NCBI GenBank assembly: GCA_030674185.1
Contig: JAPXFY010000013.1
Location: 47,444,464 to 47,508,463, forward strand
DNA: 64,000 nucleotides
Source: Monoplex corrugatus
Taxonomy: Eukaryota; Mollusca; Gastropoda; Littorinimorpha; Ranellidae
Direction of reading: 5' to 3'
This document shows positions 34,441-48,604 of the stretch, piece by piece. The position numbers and the translations under genes are program-made. Within the stretch, counting starts at the first letter, position 1. Each line of letters begins with the position of its first letter. The notes under the pieces are model-generated. The model was not told the DNA's origin and made no database searches. It saw only the letters and a list, made by a program, of their open reading frames with translations.

Positions 34441-36167
34441 CACTCTTCTTCTGTAAACTCTTTTATGGTTGTATGCACTATGTTCATGCTGTGTATGGGA
34501 GCTCAGTTTCTCGTTTCATTTAAAACTTCCAGCACTCAGACCAACACTAAAGGTCCAATGGAGGCAGGAAGAAAAGCCCACGTCAAACTGGGATACTAGC
34601 TTCAGGATCTCTCACTTTTCTGGCTTCCCAGGAGGGCGATTTATCTAAAGGGCCACCACTCCACTAATAAGCATTCACCTTTGGTACTGCTGCTTTCCCA
34701 GTTCAGGACAGTCTAACTTCCCACAGACATGTATATATAGACTGGACACTAGCTCTGTTGCATTCTCACTGTAACATAAATTGCTTAGCTCAGCCAATTG
34801 GCTAGTGAACACACTGAGCTAAATAATGCTACTGGATCACTCAACTAGTTGTAACAATTCAATTTTGTGTAAAATTTATGTTAAATTACAGGAATGAAAG
34901 ATAAACAATCAACTTGAAAACCATTTTCAATGGAAGAAATAAAGATAAAAAATGTGCAAATCCGAGCAGAAAAGAGACTTGAAATAAAGGCTCCCATTTC
35001 AGTCTATGATACACAAACAGGAAGAAACTACCACCACATAATTACACATTATTAATCAAGCAACATTCTTAATTTAACTCAGTGTTATTTTGTGGTACAA
35101 AGGCATCAACCTGACAAAACAAGAAGGAATGGATACAGAAGCTATCAGTATCATAACTCAAAATGTTTTTTGTTTTTTTTTGGGTTGCCAATCTAGTTAC
35201 TATAAGTATAAACATATTATTATCTGTGAACTTCCAAGCCCGAAATTGTTTTTTACCTAACAGCTGGCTTTCAGAACCACTACTTCCAACTTTTGAACAA
35301 AACAAAGAATGGGAAAGGCCAAATGCCCTAACACAAGACAACGGGAATCCTGACAATTCTGCATGCATGCATGTTAGACCTGTATGGCTACAATTTATTT
35401 TCACAACATTGTAAAAAGGGCATACATCCATTCCTTCACTTCACAAATCCCTCATCAAAATATACACATTATTAAATGCAATTCTGGGAGTCTAGGTTTT
35501 TCTTCTTCGTCTGTTCCTCGCCCTTCCCCCTTCTTCAGTGGGGGATTACACAGTATTGTAACTGCAAAGAGCTGAGTGTATGACCAACTCTACTTTAACA
35601 TTTACATAAGTAGGCCTACTGCATATGCATTTAGATAATCCACTGTAACTGCCTAGGCTAAGAGTAAGACAAAAGCTACTATAGCATACCCTTCCTATTT
35701 TTATAACTACTGCATACATGTATTTGATGTAATATGCTGTATGAGAACAATAACTTTTAGAACTATGACCAGTGTTACTATTCACTTCCATCTTAAAGCA
35801 CCTCACACAAGCATATTCTGTATAAGAAATATTCTTGTGGCCTAAAGCTAAGATCAACACTTTAAGTATAATCAGTGCAACCTTCTTTTAGTGTTGAATA
35901 AGCATATTTCATATCTAAACAGAAAAGCAACATCACAGCTGCCTACAGCTCAGGTTAACTAACTTCTTTTTATAAAATTATAATATGTATATCTCTGTCC
36001 ACTTGTTTACTCTTGGGTGTTGCAAGGAAAAAGAGCTGGCAGTGAGCCATGAGCTGGAAGGCCTGAAGAGAAGAAAAGCTGTGTGATGTGGTTTCCTTCA
36101 CACTAATGATCTAAGTGTTCTTTAGTCTGATTGGATGTCAAATCCTTTAATTCTGAACTGATGAACA

Positions 36168-36356
36168 TTAACCCTTTGACTCCCACATCCTATCAACCAA
36201 CTGCAAAAATGTAACCCTTTGACTCTTTGACCCTATCCACCAGCTTCCTGCAGGAAGTTGGTGGATAGAGTGAGGAAGTCAAGGGGTTAAGTCTTTGCTT
36301 TGCTTGCCTGTGTATGCAGGATGCTGGTGGACAGGGTGTGGGAGTCAAAGGGTTGA
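36168..36356. mobile_element. Palindromic TTAA-type MITE (piggyBac-like), 189 bp
   Basis: The left end is TTAACCCTTTGACTCCCAC and the right end is GGGAGTCAAAGGGTTGA (TTAA mutated to TTGA). A nested inner palindrome is centred at 36250/36251 on CCTGCAGG and itself ends in AACCCTTTGAC and AAGTCAAGGGGTTAA. It has the same plan as the copies at 26.3 and 49.3 kb. Confidence 0.8.
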
Positions 36357-36414
36357 CAGGGACTGACACTGCTCGGAGTGCTCTCACAATTTCACGTCTA
36401 AAATCAATTTCAAG

Positions 36415-36625
36415 TCTGTTGGCTCAGTGTTTTGAGCACCTTGCTCACAAAACAGGGTTCTTGGGTTCAACTCTCTGGCTGGACAGTCTTTTTTAGGCTT
36501 AGTCAGCTCATTTGATTAAAGCACTGTGCTGATAACACATCTTTAACGCAGTCTGGCTGGTTCTTTATCAATTGATAGAGTTATGGACCCAAGATCTCAA
36601 GTCTCCAGTTCAATCCCACCAGCAA
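36415..36625 (+). repeat. tRNA-derived SINE-like region, two tRNA-like heads
   Basis: The first head has TGGCTCAGTGTTTTGAGC (A-box region of a tRNA) and GGGTTCAACTC (B-box-like) at the normal distance (36419-36473). A second segment has TGATAGAGTTATGGACC and CCAGTTCAATCCCACC (to about 36617). Neither folds as a clean tRNA. Confidence 0.5.
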
Positions 36626-37149
36626 CACAATCAGCTTGTGCACTGCTCTAACCATTCTGATGGTATCAGTATTTCACAGTTCCTCAAGGAATCTGTAAAA
36701 TAACTGCTGGCAGATATGGGTGGACTGCAAATACAACTGTCCCCGTGTGGCGAATCCCTCTTGAACGAACTCCAGACTCCAGACTAAAACATGCACAACT
36801 AGGTGGGCTAATGTCAGAGGTTAAGTACAGTCTGGGTGGAGCTAAGATCAGGGTGCATGCTTCTTCATACTCGTAACAGCTGGCTTTCCAACTTCCTTCT
36901 GACTGACAAAATGCCCACTGTTCTGTCTGTGTGTACATGTGTGCTGGCGCGCACACGCCTGTACAAATATTGAAGCCCTCTAATGCTACCAACTGCTCCT
37001 GTGCATGCCTCTATCAGTCTATGCTATTACTAGGGACAGCAAGTCTTGTCAAGAGCCCTTGACATTTTTACTACTGCTGATCTCTGAAAAACTGGGTAAC
37101 TCTCAAATGTTCCTGTGTGTGGTGGTCAGGGTGTCGGAGGGTTCCGGTG

Positions 37150-37152
<3 letters not shown>

Positions 37153-37202
<50 letters not shown>

Positions 37203-37302
37203 GATGGAGAGAGTGAGAGTGAGTGAGAGAGAGAGAGAGTGTATGTGTGTGTGTGTATGTGTGTGTGTGTGCGTGCGTGCGTGTGCGCGCGCACGCGTGC
37301 AA
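37153..37302. repeat. Compound (AG)n-(GT)n microsatellite
   Basis: GA units at 37153-37200, mixed GAGT, then GT/GC units with CGCGCG near 37285. Confidence 0.95.
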
Positions 37303-37689
37303 ATGTGTGTGCCTGCATGCATGCACATATGTACAGAATGTAACCATTTCTGTGTATGTATATGAGCAAGCCAACACACGCAAGCATGCATCACATCAGA
37401 AAATCTATCAAAAGCCCTTAGTGCTTATGATTACTCAATCATGTGAGTTATGTTTAATCTTATTTCTTTTCTTGCCACAACAGATTTACAGACTGTAATT
37501 CAGGCTGTGCTCCTGTTTATATTCTGTATATATGTAATCTCTATTAAAACTATAAAATATTATTTTTAATTTTTACACCATTTTGCCAAGGACAACACCT
37601 TTGTTACTGTGGATCTTTATCTGTGCTGACAGCATGCTGAACATGGGACCTCATTTTATGTTTATCCAAAAACTGGCGAAGAATAGCAA

Positions 37690-37815
37690 TTACACCACCA
37701 CTTAAAGTGGGGGGGGGGGGGGGGGGGTTGGATCCAATCCAATCCATGCTGCAAATCCATTTTTTTTATGTCCTAGGTATGTGCTTTTATCCACTAGGTT
37801 ACTGCTGTATCGAAG
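37690..37815. repeat. SINE-like fragment with poly-G, related to 10487-10640
   Basis: CACCACTTAAAGTGG is followed by a 16-base G run, a short ATCCA direct repeat and GTCCTAGG. The order matches the copy at 10.5 kb. Confidence 0.45.
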
Positions 37816-38504
37816 TTTTCTTTTTATTGCATGCATCTGTACAATCCTTTTAATCTTCAAGCGTCACTTTGTTTTTCTTCAAGTGCAATCACTGCTTCAT
37901 ATTGTATGATACATTCCACCACTCTGAACATGACTGATGACTTTGACATTTTGCATACATTATGTATTGAATAAATCAAAGATGGAAGCCCTGCCAGTAA
38001 GACCGACATTATCTACTTTAGCTTTTGAGACACCATCAGAAATGTCCGATGATCCAGCATACACACACGTTTTTTTTTTTATCATTTTATGAGTTATCAC
38101 TACCACCATGATCTCCTACATCCATAAAGGTCATTAACTGGTTTATTATCTCCAATGTTTGCTTCAGTTTACAAGACAAGTCATGATTACACTAACTGCA
38201 CAGTTGACAAGACAATTCATGACTACTCTAACAGCACACTATCTCCTCAATGAAAGTAAGATCTCTAACGAAACAACTGATAGTATTCTGAGTGAAGTAT
38301 AAATAAAAGGAAAAAAAAAAAAGGAAAAAAAGAAAAAGTACCGGTACGCCCAATTTATGAGGAAAAAGTTTTAAAAGTTAAATAATAAAAACGAATCAAA
38401 CAATAGAAAACCCGCAAAGCAATAAATGTAAGCCATTTTTTCCCTTGAAATCCCAGTGATTTATATTTCAAATGGGGGGGTAACTTTTAATACAACATGC
38501 CATG

Positions 38505-38850
38505 GTAGTGTTAGCACAACGAATATGACTAGAACATGAGGTTTAATCCATCAGTGCCTCAACTTATGTGCACATTGTAGGATTTTTCAAGTTCCAACCA
38601 GCTTCTACCCAGAGCCAAGTGTGCAACGGGTGCACTGGGAAGACTGGGACCACACAGCTTAGTCTCATCCATTTCACAACTGTATCATTGAGGGCATTAC
38701 TCTAATCTTTTGAAAAGCACCACAGTTGTTATATCTTGTGATTCTGGTTGACACCAGGACAAATCGCGCAGTCTCAATCCTGGATGGGACTCCACAGCAC
38801 CCTAGTTATCATTCTCATCATGCCATCATCATCAGATTTGTAAAAACCGT
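38505..38850 (+). repeat. tRNA-headed SINE-like repeat, copy 2
   Basis: A possible tRNA-derived head (GTAGTGTTAGCACAACGAA and GAGGTTTAATCC) at 38505-38560 is followed by the block shared with 24950-25215 (GACTGGGACCACACAG, GTCTCATCC, CTGGTTGACACCA). This suggests one SINE family with a conserved body. Confidence 0.5.
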
Positions 38851-40111
38851 GCCAACTTCTGTGGTCATTACTGTGGTATAGAAAATGGGACACAACAACA
38901 ACAAAAGTTGAGCACAAAGGAAATTTCCTTTAAGGGAAACCACAGAAATAAAGACTTAATATATCCTCTGACTAGTATATATGTTTGAACTGATCAAAAT
39001 CACCAAAAATTTGCATGTTGTGTTACTTTTAGCATTCCTAATACTTGCAAAATAAATTATATATATGCCTCAATGTATACAGAGTTATCTGCCTAGACCT
39101 AAGAACAGAGAAGAACTTCACACTAACAACATCCAAGCTTGTCATATTAATAGTCAAGGTGAAAATGTCAAACACATCTGCATGCCAAGAAAGTGGACAG
39201 ACTACCTCGGAACTATTTAGGGTGGACACTGGCAATGTTACAGCACACAGCAGACATGTATCCACCCTGTCAGGCAAGTACAAATGGGGTCATTTGATCA
39301 CCTTGCCTGATAATGCTAGTTGTTCACGCATGCACGCAGACCAACTTCCCCCTCGACAACTTCTAGGAAAACGCCACAACCACCACACACAGACAGGCAG
39401 GCAGATTGCGAGGCAACACAACTGGGTGAGGTTGTGGCTGGATGGGAATGTCGAAAATGTCAACTTGGAATTTAACCATGGATTTAATTATACAACTTCA
39501 GAAGATCAGATTTTGATGCTTCTGATCTTCTCCTTGCTAGTCTTGTGACAAGGGCACCATGGAAGACATCATTAAAAGAAAGTCAAATAAAAACCGAACC
39601 TTACTCTTTCATCAAACAAGAGAACACTAAGTGGAAAAGCAAACACAGCAATTCTCTTAGCTGTGTGGTTAACATTACAAATTAATAATCACTCAGACTA
39701 GTCAAAGGCTGTTCCCGTTTTTTTTTCCATTTTAATCAAGTGCCGGCTGGAATAAGTTTGCATTGTGCTAACTGTGGATTTTGCAACCTGTAAATCAAGA
39801 AAATCAAGGTCAAGGTAGAGCACTCGCTTTCCAATCTAAATGTAAAGGTCAAACCTGCCTTACAACGCTTTATATGAGACCTAGCTATAAATGAGTACCT
39901 GACCCTGTTCAGTGAAGGGAAAGCAGCCAGGCAGTAGTAGCATCTGAGGAGCAAATGTTAATCACAATGAGACAAACTTAAGTGCAAGATAATGCTCTGT
40001 TATTCAGGACGGATGAAAAAACTGTCAGTTCAAAAGTGGATCAAGGGTGGAAATTTGTTCCAATATTCCTGGTCAGCTAGAGTGTCAACCTGCCAGTGCT
40101 TAAACCCCCTC

Positions 40112-40281
<170 letters not shown>

Positions 40282-40915
40282 TATTTTCTTATATAATTCC
40301 CATTAAATATGCAGAATATCAAATATACAGTTAAAAATCCTGCAATTCATGTCAATGTCTGGTGGCTTATGGAAACATGAAAATACCCAGCATGTTCAAC
40401 CATAGAACTAGAAGACGTACACTGTACAGTAATGTAGTGGAATAAGGTCTTTTGGCTTTACAGCTCAAGATCTCCATCCACCACTGAAAAGCCTGATTTC
40501 ATGATACGTAGTGCACAGTGAGTCCAACTGAAGTTGGAGAACAGCACTATGCAATAAAGATCTATAATAACAATAATGTGAGAACAAATATGAAAATGAT
40601 TCTCTTAACAAGTGGGAAAATGTTGGTCAAATATGTGATGAGCTAAATGCCAGTGTCAATTGTACAAGTTCACTCCAGCTACCACTGTGCACATGACATG
40701 ATGAAGACTTCTGGAACTCTACCAACAGAAACAGCCAAAACAAGATGTCCCCTCTGGCAGGATCCATGTTACTGTTCACAAGTGCTATACATTTATGACA
40801 ATATTACGAAGCACTGTTAAATGTTTCAATGAATGATCAAACGAGCATGAAAATTTTACTGAGGCACTGATGAAGAATGGAAATCTACTAAATAAGAGAA
40901 CAAGCAAACAAACAA

Positions 40916-40922
<7 letters not shown>

Positions 40923-40975
<53 letters not shown>

Positions 40976-40977
40976 TT

Positions 40978-41015
<38 letters not shown>

Positions 41016-41018
41016 TAG
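40923..41018. repeat. (GT)n microsatellite
   Basis: A GT run with a GGTGTGTTGGT interruption near 40967-40980. Confidence 0.95.
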
Positions 41019-42489
41019 TGCACCCACATGCAAGAATGCGCAAAATGCATGTGCATAATATGCGTGTATGCATGTGAGTGCATCCACACATGAGTGCAAG
41101 CATGGCACGGCCCATGTTCATAAGCACTTATCCCCAGCCTTGCATATGATTATCAGTGACTTGACTTGGTGAGAGCACATGGTTTTACACTTTGTGCTAA
41201 ATACTCCAGCGTACATACTCACACATAATCACATGCAATGATGCATTCAAGCATAATGGAACATGACTATATCATGAGGATAAGTGTCTAGTAGCTCTGC
41301 GACAGCTGGTATCATGTTTACAAACATTACAGGTAAATGAGGTCAACAGCGACAGATGGTGAGCAATCCTAAGGACACCTTATCACACACATCCCAAGTG
41401 TTTTTCAAGCTCCAATTCTCAAATATGGGACAGTGTTTTACACTATCTGCAGGGTTTTTCAAGCTCCAGTTTTGAAATATGGAACAGTGTTTTACACTGA
41501 CTGGTGAGAAGCTGTCTCTGAATCAGTGAATGTGTATGTGTGGGCAATACATGTCCAAGATTTTTCACATCTATCATCTCTATGCAATTTTACGGTTTAC
41601 CATCTTTGGAGAACATGTTCAGTCCAGCAAGAAGTATCAAACACCAAAAATATTCAAATGCGCATGAATTACTTTTTCAAATACTGAATGAGCATGAATT
41701 ACTTTTTAAATTATACTCATGGTGACAGATTTGTGACTAAAGTTAAATCTGAAAATCTCTTGAGAAAAGACTTCTGTTAAACAGCCATTCAAGTATATAC
41801 CAAATATGGGTCACACATTCAGCATCCAAGTAGGTTTCAAAAATATCAAACGATTTTCACGGTCATTGTGACACAAACTGTGTCAAAGGGATTTAATTGT
41901 ATACCTACTTTAGCTCAAAAGTTGTCTTGTAATTTATTAAGCCCCTCATCCTGGCAGGTACATTCTTCCTGACATTGATGGTTCAACACCACTACTATGA
42001 AAATTCAAGTGAGATCAGTCAATTTTTCAAGCTTACAATCATGCAAAAAGTAAATGAAAGACTCAACTCTTCATCACAAGGGAAGCAATTGCGCTGGGTA
42101 GCTGTCTAACAATTTATATATGAACTGTGCCTCTTCTCTGAATTAGTTTTATTGTCTCCTAAGAGAAAGACTGTGATCAGAATGGCACATCTTTTCGGTT
42201 CCTTCCTTTCTTCTATTTTGTGGCTCCTTCGCGCCCCCCCCCCCCCCCCCCTTACTTTCAACTAACTAGATGTGCTCCAGTAACTAGTACGCCGTGACCT
42301 CTGAAGCAGGAAGGAAAGCCCACTCCCCATCGAAAAGTTTGGAAAACAAAGTGCACATATCCACTCTCTCTGAGGTGGCTAACAGTTTATTATAGCAGAC
42401 GTTATAATACACCAGTGCTCCAGGTCATGGAATCAAGTGACTGCACTTCTGATGCAGTCTTTCTGTCTCCCTCACTTGAAAAATAAATT

Positions 42490-42545
42490 CTTTAAGCCAC
42501 GATAATAAAGCCATTCTATTAAGCCACGATAATAAAGCCATTCTA
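42490..42545. repeat. Two-copy 27-bp direct repeat
   Basis: TTAAGCCACGATAATAAAGC plus CATTCTA is present twice in tandem. Confidence 0.85.
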
Positions 42546-42956
42546 ACAATAACCCTTTTCATACATGACATTCTTGCTTCCACCATAAAATCTAGATTTT
42601 GTTCTTTTCACGGCTGCTTATTTAATACATTAAGTTCTTGGTTTCTACCATAAAATCCAAATGTTGTATTTTCAAGGTTGCTCATTTACTGTGATCTTGA
42701 CAAGCTTCCAATGAAGCAAAATCAGCATGAAGCATGGACAAGTCAAAGCAATGTTATTAGCGTAAACTTCCTGAGAAAATGCTGTTCACACAGGTGCCTC
42801 AAAAAGTACTGATTTTTTAATTTTGCTATTTTTAATCTTGTTCCTGGTCCTTTGAAAAAGAGAAATTTAAACAAACATAGTCTCAAAAACAACAAAACAA
42901 CTAATGCTTTGCAGGAGAATGAAAGAAAACTTAGTACAATGATGTGTTTTTCTCTG

Positions 42957-42962
42957 TGTGTG

Positions 42963-43014
<52 letters not shown>

Positions 43015-43062
43015 TGTGTGTGTGTGTGTGTTGTGTGTGTGTGGTGTGTGCGCGCGCGCGCG
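42957..43062. repeat. (GT)n microsatellite ending in (CG)n
   Basis: A GT run with TTGTG and GGTG interruptions that ends in a 15-bp alternating GC stretch. Confidence 0.95.
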
Positions 43063-43739
43063 CCCTGTGCCTGTGTGTGTATATGCGTGAATACATCTTT
43101 TTACAGGTATGTATGCACATGTCTAATTTAAAAATATTTTGTTTACTATTTTATATATACATAACAGTATATGTATGTATTTGTTTTCAGTTACCCAGGT
43201 AGTTTCTCACTTCCTTGGTTTCCATAACAAATAATACTCTCTTCCTTCCTTCATCCCTCTATACATGCATGCATGAATGTTTTGTTCCTTGTCCGTGCAT
43301 TGCACGTGTGTTTACACGCACATAATTTACAATTAGCTGCATTAAAAAAACATCCAGGTCTCTCTTTTGGAACGGGTTGGATGTTCACACACACTGATGT
43401 GATACACATGCACAGAAACATACGTATGCAAAGGCATGGATGAACACACACACACACACACATGTACACACACACACACACACACACACAACTAGTCTCT
43501 CTTTGAACAAGGGCTGAATGTTCACATATTTATGAACACATTTTATAATTATATAGTACATTTTTCCTCTTTCTCCCTTTCTCTTTACTGTCATTCTGCA
43601 TTCTTTAGATGTTTCCATTCAGTGTGATCCAAGTGCTGTATCACAAAAATCACTGTATCTGTGTGAATAATTAAACAGTTCAAGTGGCGCAAGTTACGAG
43701 TAACTGCATTTCCACACTATCCACTGTCATCTTCTAAGT

Positions 43740-46700
43740 TTCAACTGATAACGGCGGGATTCCTATACAATAAATGTGAGCTGTTGTTCTTTTCAGTTTG
43801 TTTATGGATCTTTGCTTTGTAGTATGCTCAGGAAGAATTCATAGCCTGGATTCATCGAAAACTGCCAGCAGTTATTTGGTAGACTGTTTGTCTGCACAAA
43901 ACCCTATCCACTGTCAAGGTTATGAAATTGGGGAAGGGAAGGGGTCTTATGACTTATGTCACTGAAACAACCAGAATGATCAGAGTATTAATAAAGATAT
44001 CCAACAAACGTGATTCCCATATGGATACTGGTTGGGGTTTGGGTGGGGAGTCAGGGAGGGGAGGCAGGGGGACAGTGAGGGTGAGGGGAAACAGCAGCTG
44101 GTGATGCTGTCAGAATCAGAAAACGGTGGTGTTTGGTGCTGAAGTTGATGATAAGTGGTGAAAATAGTGGTGGTGGTGGTAATGTTCCCCACCCCCTCCA
44201 GGATGTTGCTGACACTTCTGACAATATTGAGCAATAAAGAAAAGGTTGTGTCCCATAACTCTGAACCCCAGGGGAGTGAAGTGGCAGATACCTCAACTTT
44301 TCTCTGGGCCAGCATTATGAGGATGGTGCCTACTTCCTCTCCCTCACTGCTTTACTTTCCCGGGGTCAGGTAGGTAACTACCTACTCATAGCTAGGTGGT
44401 CTCACAGCTAGGGTGGTCTGGACTGGAGACAGCATGCAGTAAGCTTTTCAATGAATCAGGCCAAACTGGGAGCTCTACTTATATGCCAACTATGGATGCC
44501 AAGTGTTGTATCTGTAGTGCACTCAACTAATATTAAACACTTCTAGTATCCCTAACTTACACAAATTTGCTGACAGACTTGGGTGGAATGCATACATGGA
44601 ACAGTCCGAGTGTGATGATTCCCTCTTTAACAGATTTGACTAAAGCGCATATGGAATAGTCCGAGTATGATGACAATTCCCTCTTGAATAATTGCCATAA
44701 ACTGATAAAGTGTTTTAAATTAAGATCATTTACAGTTATCTATGAATACATGGTATAATGGCCCGTTTCCTGTACAACGCAGTGTGCTGTTGTTCTGTTT
44801 GTTCAGTGTGTCGTCGTCGTGGATTCGTGGATGAAAGGAAAGCTGTAAATTCTGCTGTCAAATTACGCAGGAAACGTGACCTGTAGTGCTGCTGGCAGGA
44901 TCAGGGTGTCTACTATCACTCACAACACTGACAACTGATATGGATACAGTTAGGGGATGGGGGTGGGGGTAGTGTCATGGAACAGGGAGTTGAGGTGGGG
45001 TTTGAATTGTTGTGGTGTTGGTGCTGGCAGTTTTTCTTCCCCTTTCATTACCCCTGCACTCTCCAGGGTACTGTTGACACTACTGACAGTGTTGGAGTAA
45101 TAAAATGGGCCACTAAAGATAAAGACTGTCCCATAGCGCTTTTGCGTCAATGGGGGGGGGGGGGGGGGGGGGTGTTAATGTTTTCTTTTCTCAGGCCGTC
45201 AGGGACAGCATTATGAGGGTCAACCATGATTTTTTCAGATCTTATAACAAGATTACTACTACTATAATTATTATTCTTGTTGTTGTTATTATGATTATGA
45301 TTATCATGTTATTATGATTATTATGATTATCATTATTATTATCATTACTATCTCTATTATTGCAAATTGGTCTGTTGCACATCTAAGTTACTGTTCCCAT
45401 CATTCTGGTGTATTAGCTGATAGTGTTTCACAGGGTCTCCCCCCCCCCCCCCCCCCCCCCCCCCATTTCAAGGCTTTGCCAGCACACAAGATTTTGCGCA
45501 GGCTCAGGGAATCTGTCAGATAATCATTGGCAGATTTGGATGGAGCGAATATGGAATTGTCTGCATGCACTGAATCTATCTTGAACAAATTCTAAATTCA
45601 CAATTTATGAATATAATGTATTTATAACAGCCTGTTTCCCGTACAGTGCGGCATGCTTTTGCCGATTTTTCTGTGTATCGGTTTCTGAATGAAAGGAAAA
45701 CTAAATAATTCTTCTGTCAAATTAGACAGTGAATCTAAATGTGACCAGTAGTGTTGCTGGCAGGCTCAGTGTTTGCTGTCACTCACAACACCCACACTTG
45801 ATGCTATGGATCTATATAGGAAGGGGAGGGGAGAGGAGGTGGGAGGAGTCTGGAAGAGAATAGAGGGAATGGGGTACTGGAAACTGACAGGATCGGCCTA
45901 AGACTGTTGTGGTGCTTGTTGCTGACGTTGATGATAAATGGTGGAAGAAGTGGAACTGGTTGGTGGCGAGGAGTCTTTCTTTCCTCTGTTTCACTCCTCT
46001 TCTCTCCAGGACACTGCCCACACTAGTCACTACTGATACAGTGATAGTGTTATGCAATATGATAAAGCCACTAAAGGTTGTCCCAACCCCCCCAAGTCTA
46101 AGGGGAGTGAGATGGCAGGTACCTCAACTTTCCTCACGGCCTGCTCTGAAAGTGGTGCCCAATTCTTCTCCCACACTGCTTTATCTTCCAGTAATCTTGA
46201 CATAATTACTAAATTAGGTATCCAATCAAAGCTTGGGGTGGTCTGGACTACAGGCCACATGTACACTTTCTCTTGTGCCAAACTCAAACCAACGCAATCA
46301 GACTGGAAGGTGGGAACTCTTAACTCGATGACATTCAATCATGGATGCAAAGCGCAGTACAGATCTGTAATGTGCAGAACTAATGACTTTTTAATTCCAC
46401 TCCACTAACTGGCAAAGATCTGTTGGTTACTAGCTGTTCTCACTCACAACACTCACTGTCAATGTCATCTCCTATGAATACAATTAATAACATTTTAACA
46501 GCTTGTTCCCTGTAGCACTGCATATTTTATGCTCTCGCTCTGCTCTGTTCGTTCAGTGTTTGGTAAGTGGTTGAAAGAAAAACTAAATTTAGCTGGAAAC
46601 ATGACCCTCTAGAGGTTCTGCATGACGGGATCAGTAATCACAGGATCATGGTGTTTGCTATCAGGATCATGGTGTTTGCTATCAGTGTTTGCTATCAGTA

Positions 46701-47241
46701 ACCGAGTATCACTCACACACTGATATTGATACAGCTGGAGTGGGGGAGGGGGGGGGGGCACAAGGTAGGGGCTGAGAGTGAGGATCAGGTGAGGTTGAAA
46801 TACGATTACCAGATCTGAATCAAGTTAAATCACTCATTAAATGCCAGCATTCAAGAAAACTAAACCTAGAAACACACAAAAATAGAAAGAGAATGTGCAC
46901 TTAATTCACAAAACAGGACAATTTACGTTTTGCATTTGTAGATGATGCTGGTAATGATGGTGCTGGTTTTTCTCTCCCCTTCCTTATTGCTTTCCTTACC
47001 AGACTACTGCTGACAGTGACAATCAAGATGACTGAATTACATAATCAAAAAAAGGTTATGTGTTAAAAAATTCTGAATGTGTTTACATTTCTAAGCAAAC
47101 ATTTTTCAAAACACACTTTTTGTGATAACTCTTTAACAGATTTGACTGATTCAGTACTGTTTCCATCAATTCATGTTTACAGTACTCAAGTGTTTGTACA
47201 TTTCATGTTCAATGAAGATGTCAACCTTTTGTTTCATTTCT

Positions 47242-47320
<79 letters not shown>

Positions 47321-47720
47321 AATTTTGTTTGCTGGTTGGTTGTATTTTTTGTTATACTTATAGTATGCTAACGTTTTTCTCAGAGGTAACAAATCCTGAA
47401 ATACAGTTTATCATGTCTATTTACAGTTTCAGAATTTTTTTTTTTTAAACCATCAAATTTGCCTAAAACCATTTTATCAGAATTGTTAGTCTGGCACAAT
47501 ACATGAACCATCATATTTAATGAGTCCCGTCGGTTACAGCACCGAGTAGGATAATAAATGGGGTCATGGGTTTGTCCTTCAAGTATTTTCTATCTACAGA
47601 TGGAATTGTGAGTGTGATGAACACCTCTTGAAAAATTCTTAACTCCACTCATAACATAATAATTGATACAACATGTTCCTCTTTCCCATCATTTTATTAC
47701 TATTATCTAACCCCTCTTAT
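43740..47720 (+). repeat. About four diverged tandem units of roughly 0.87-1.0 kb
   Basis: The marker CCTGTTTCCCGTACA and relatives occurs near 43755, 44764, 45630 and 46500. A second marker (CTCCAGGnnnCTGnTGACAC) occurs near 44197, 45062 and 46003, with a weaker match near 47000. The order within each unit is the same: outlet sequence, diverged CAGTGTTTG block, G-rich stretch, GGTGGT/GCTGGT block, CCACTAAAG block, GGCAGATACCTCAAC block. Three units include mononucleotide G or C runs. The unit shows no coding capacity. It looks like an old local segmental tandem duplication. Confidence 0.7.
47246..47317. repeat. (GT)n microsatellite
   Basis: About 36 uninterrupted GT units. Confidence 0.97.
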
Positions 47721-48300
47721 GAGTTGTTGACAGAGCAATAAAAGTAGGTGTGGCAAAACCATGAACAAGGAAGAACTTTTAAAACAAGGAACAAAGAAAG
47801 ACCTGTTTACAAAAAATTTTTTTTAAAAGCTTTTGCGTGATAGCCCAACCCCTTTTACTTTATCTAAAGGACTTCAAGCTCTATATATAGAGTACATTTT
47901 TCTTTTGTTAGAGAGTAAACCCTTTGCTTTAAACCAGCAAGCATGACTAATACTACCATAATAGTAATATCCTGACACGATTCATCGCCTAGAAAGTTGG
48001 ACTGAGATTGACACTTGCGTGTACAAGATGCAGTTGAATGAATTTTTCTCCTGTGTGGTAATTTGTCTGTGGTAAACAAATCCTGCCACTTGCAAGAAAG
48101 TCTTATTTTTCAGGTTCATCTTTGACTAGGTCAGGTGTTCTCAGTTGAAATTTTTTCTTTTGCATTTTGTTTCATGGTGTTTTATGTTGGTCTCCCTTTT
48201 CTTCTTCTTCTCTGTTGCTGCCGTTGTTGTTTTATTGTTGTTGCTGCTGCCGTTGTTGCTGATGTGCTTGTTAGTAATGTTACTGTTCCCGTTGCTGTTG

Positions 48301-48485
48301 CTAACCCTCTGACTCTCAGCCTATTTGCCAACTTCTATTAGCATTATCAGCCATGATAGCAGAGCACAAACTTAACCCTTTCACTCCCCACCCTGTCCAC
48401 CGGCTTCCTTTCCTTCAGATGGATACGGTGAAGAAATGAATGGGTTATGATTTTGCAGCTGGAGCTATCGGAGTCAAAGAGTTAA
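48301..48485. mobile_element. Decayed TTAA-type MITE
   Basis: The left end CTAACCCTCTGACTCTCAG and the right end GGAGTCAAAGAGTTAA match the palindromic family; the inner TTAACCCTTTCACTCCCCAC arm is also present. The right inner arm is eroded. Confidence 0.55.
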
Positions 48486-48604
48486 AACATTTTATACATC
48501 TGAATATTTTCTGCACCTAAGCACAAACAAGCATGATGTACTTGAAAATGTAAGCCTACAGCACTAAGGAACCAGAAAAAACACGAAAGAATACGAACGC
48601 ATAT

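Noticed and set aside
39045..39548. A 167-codon plus-strand open frame in the large CSNK1G intron
   Set aside because: There is no recognisable domain, the composition is unbiased and the sequence is AT-rich. It has no splice signals of note and no sign of conservation that I can judge, so it is probably chance.
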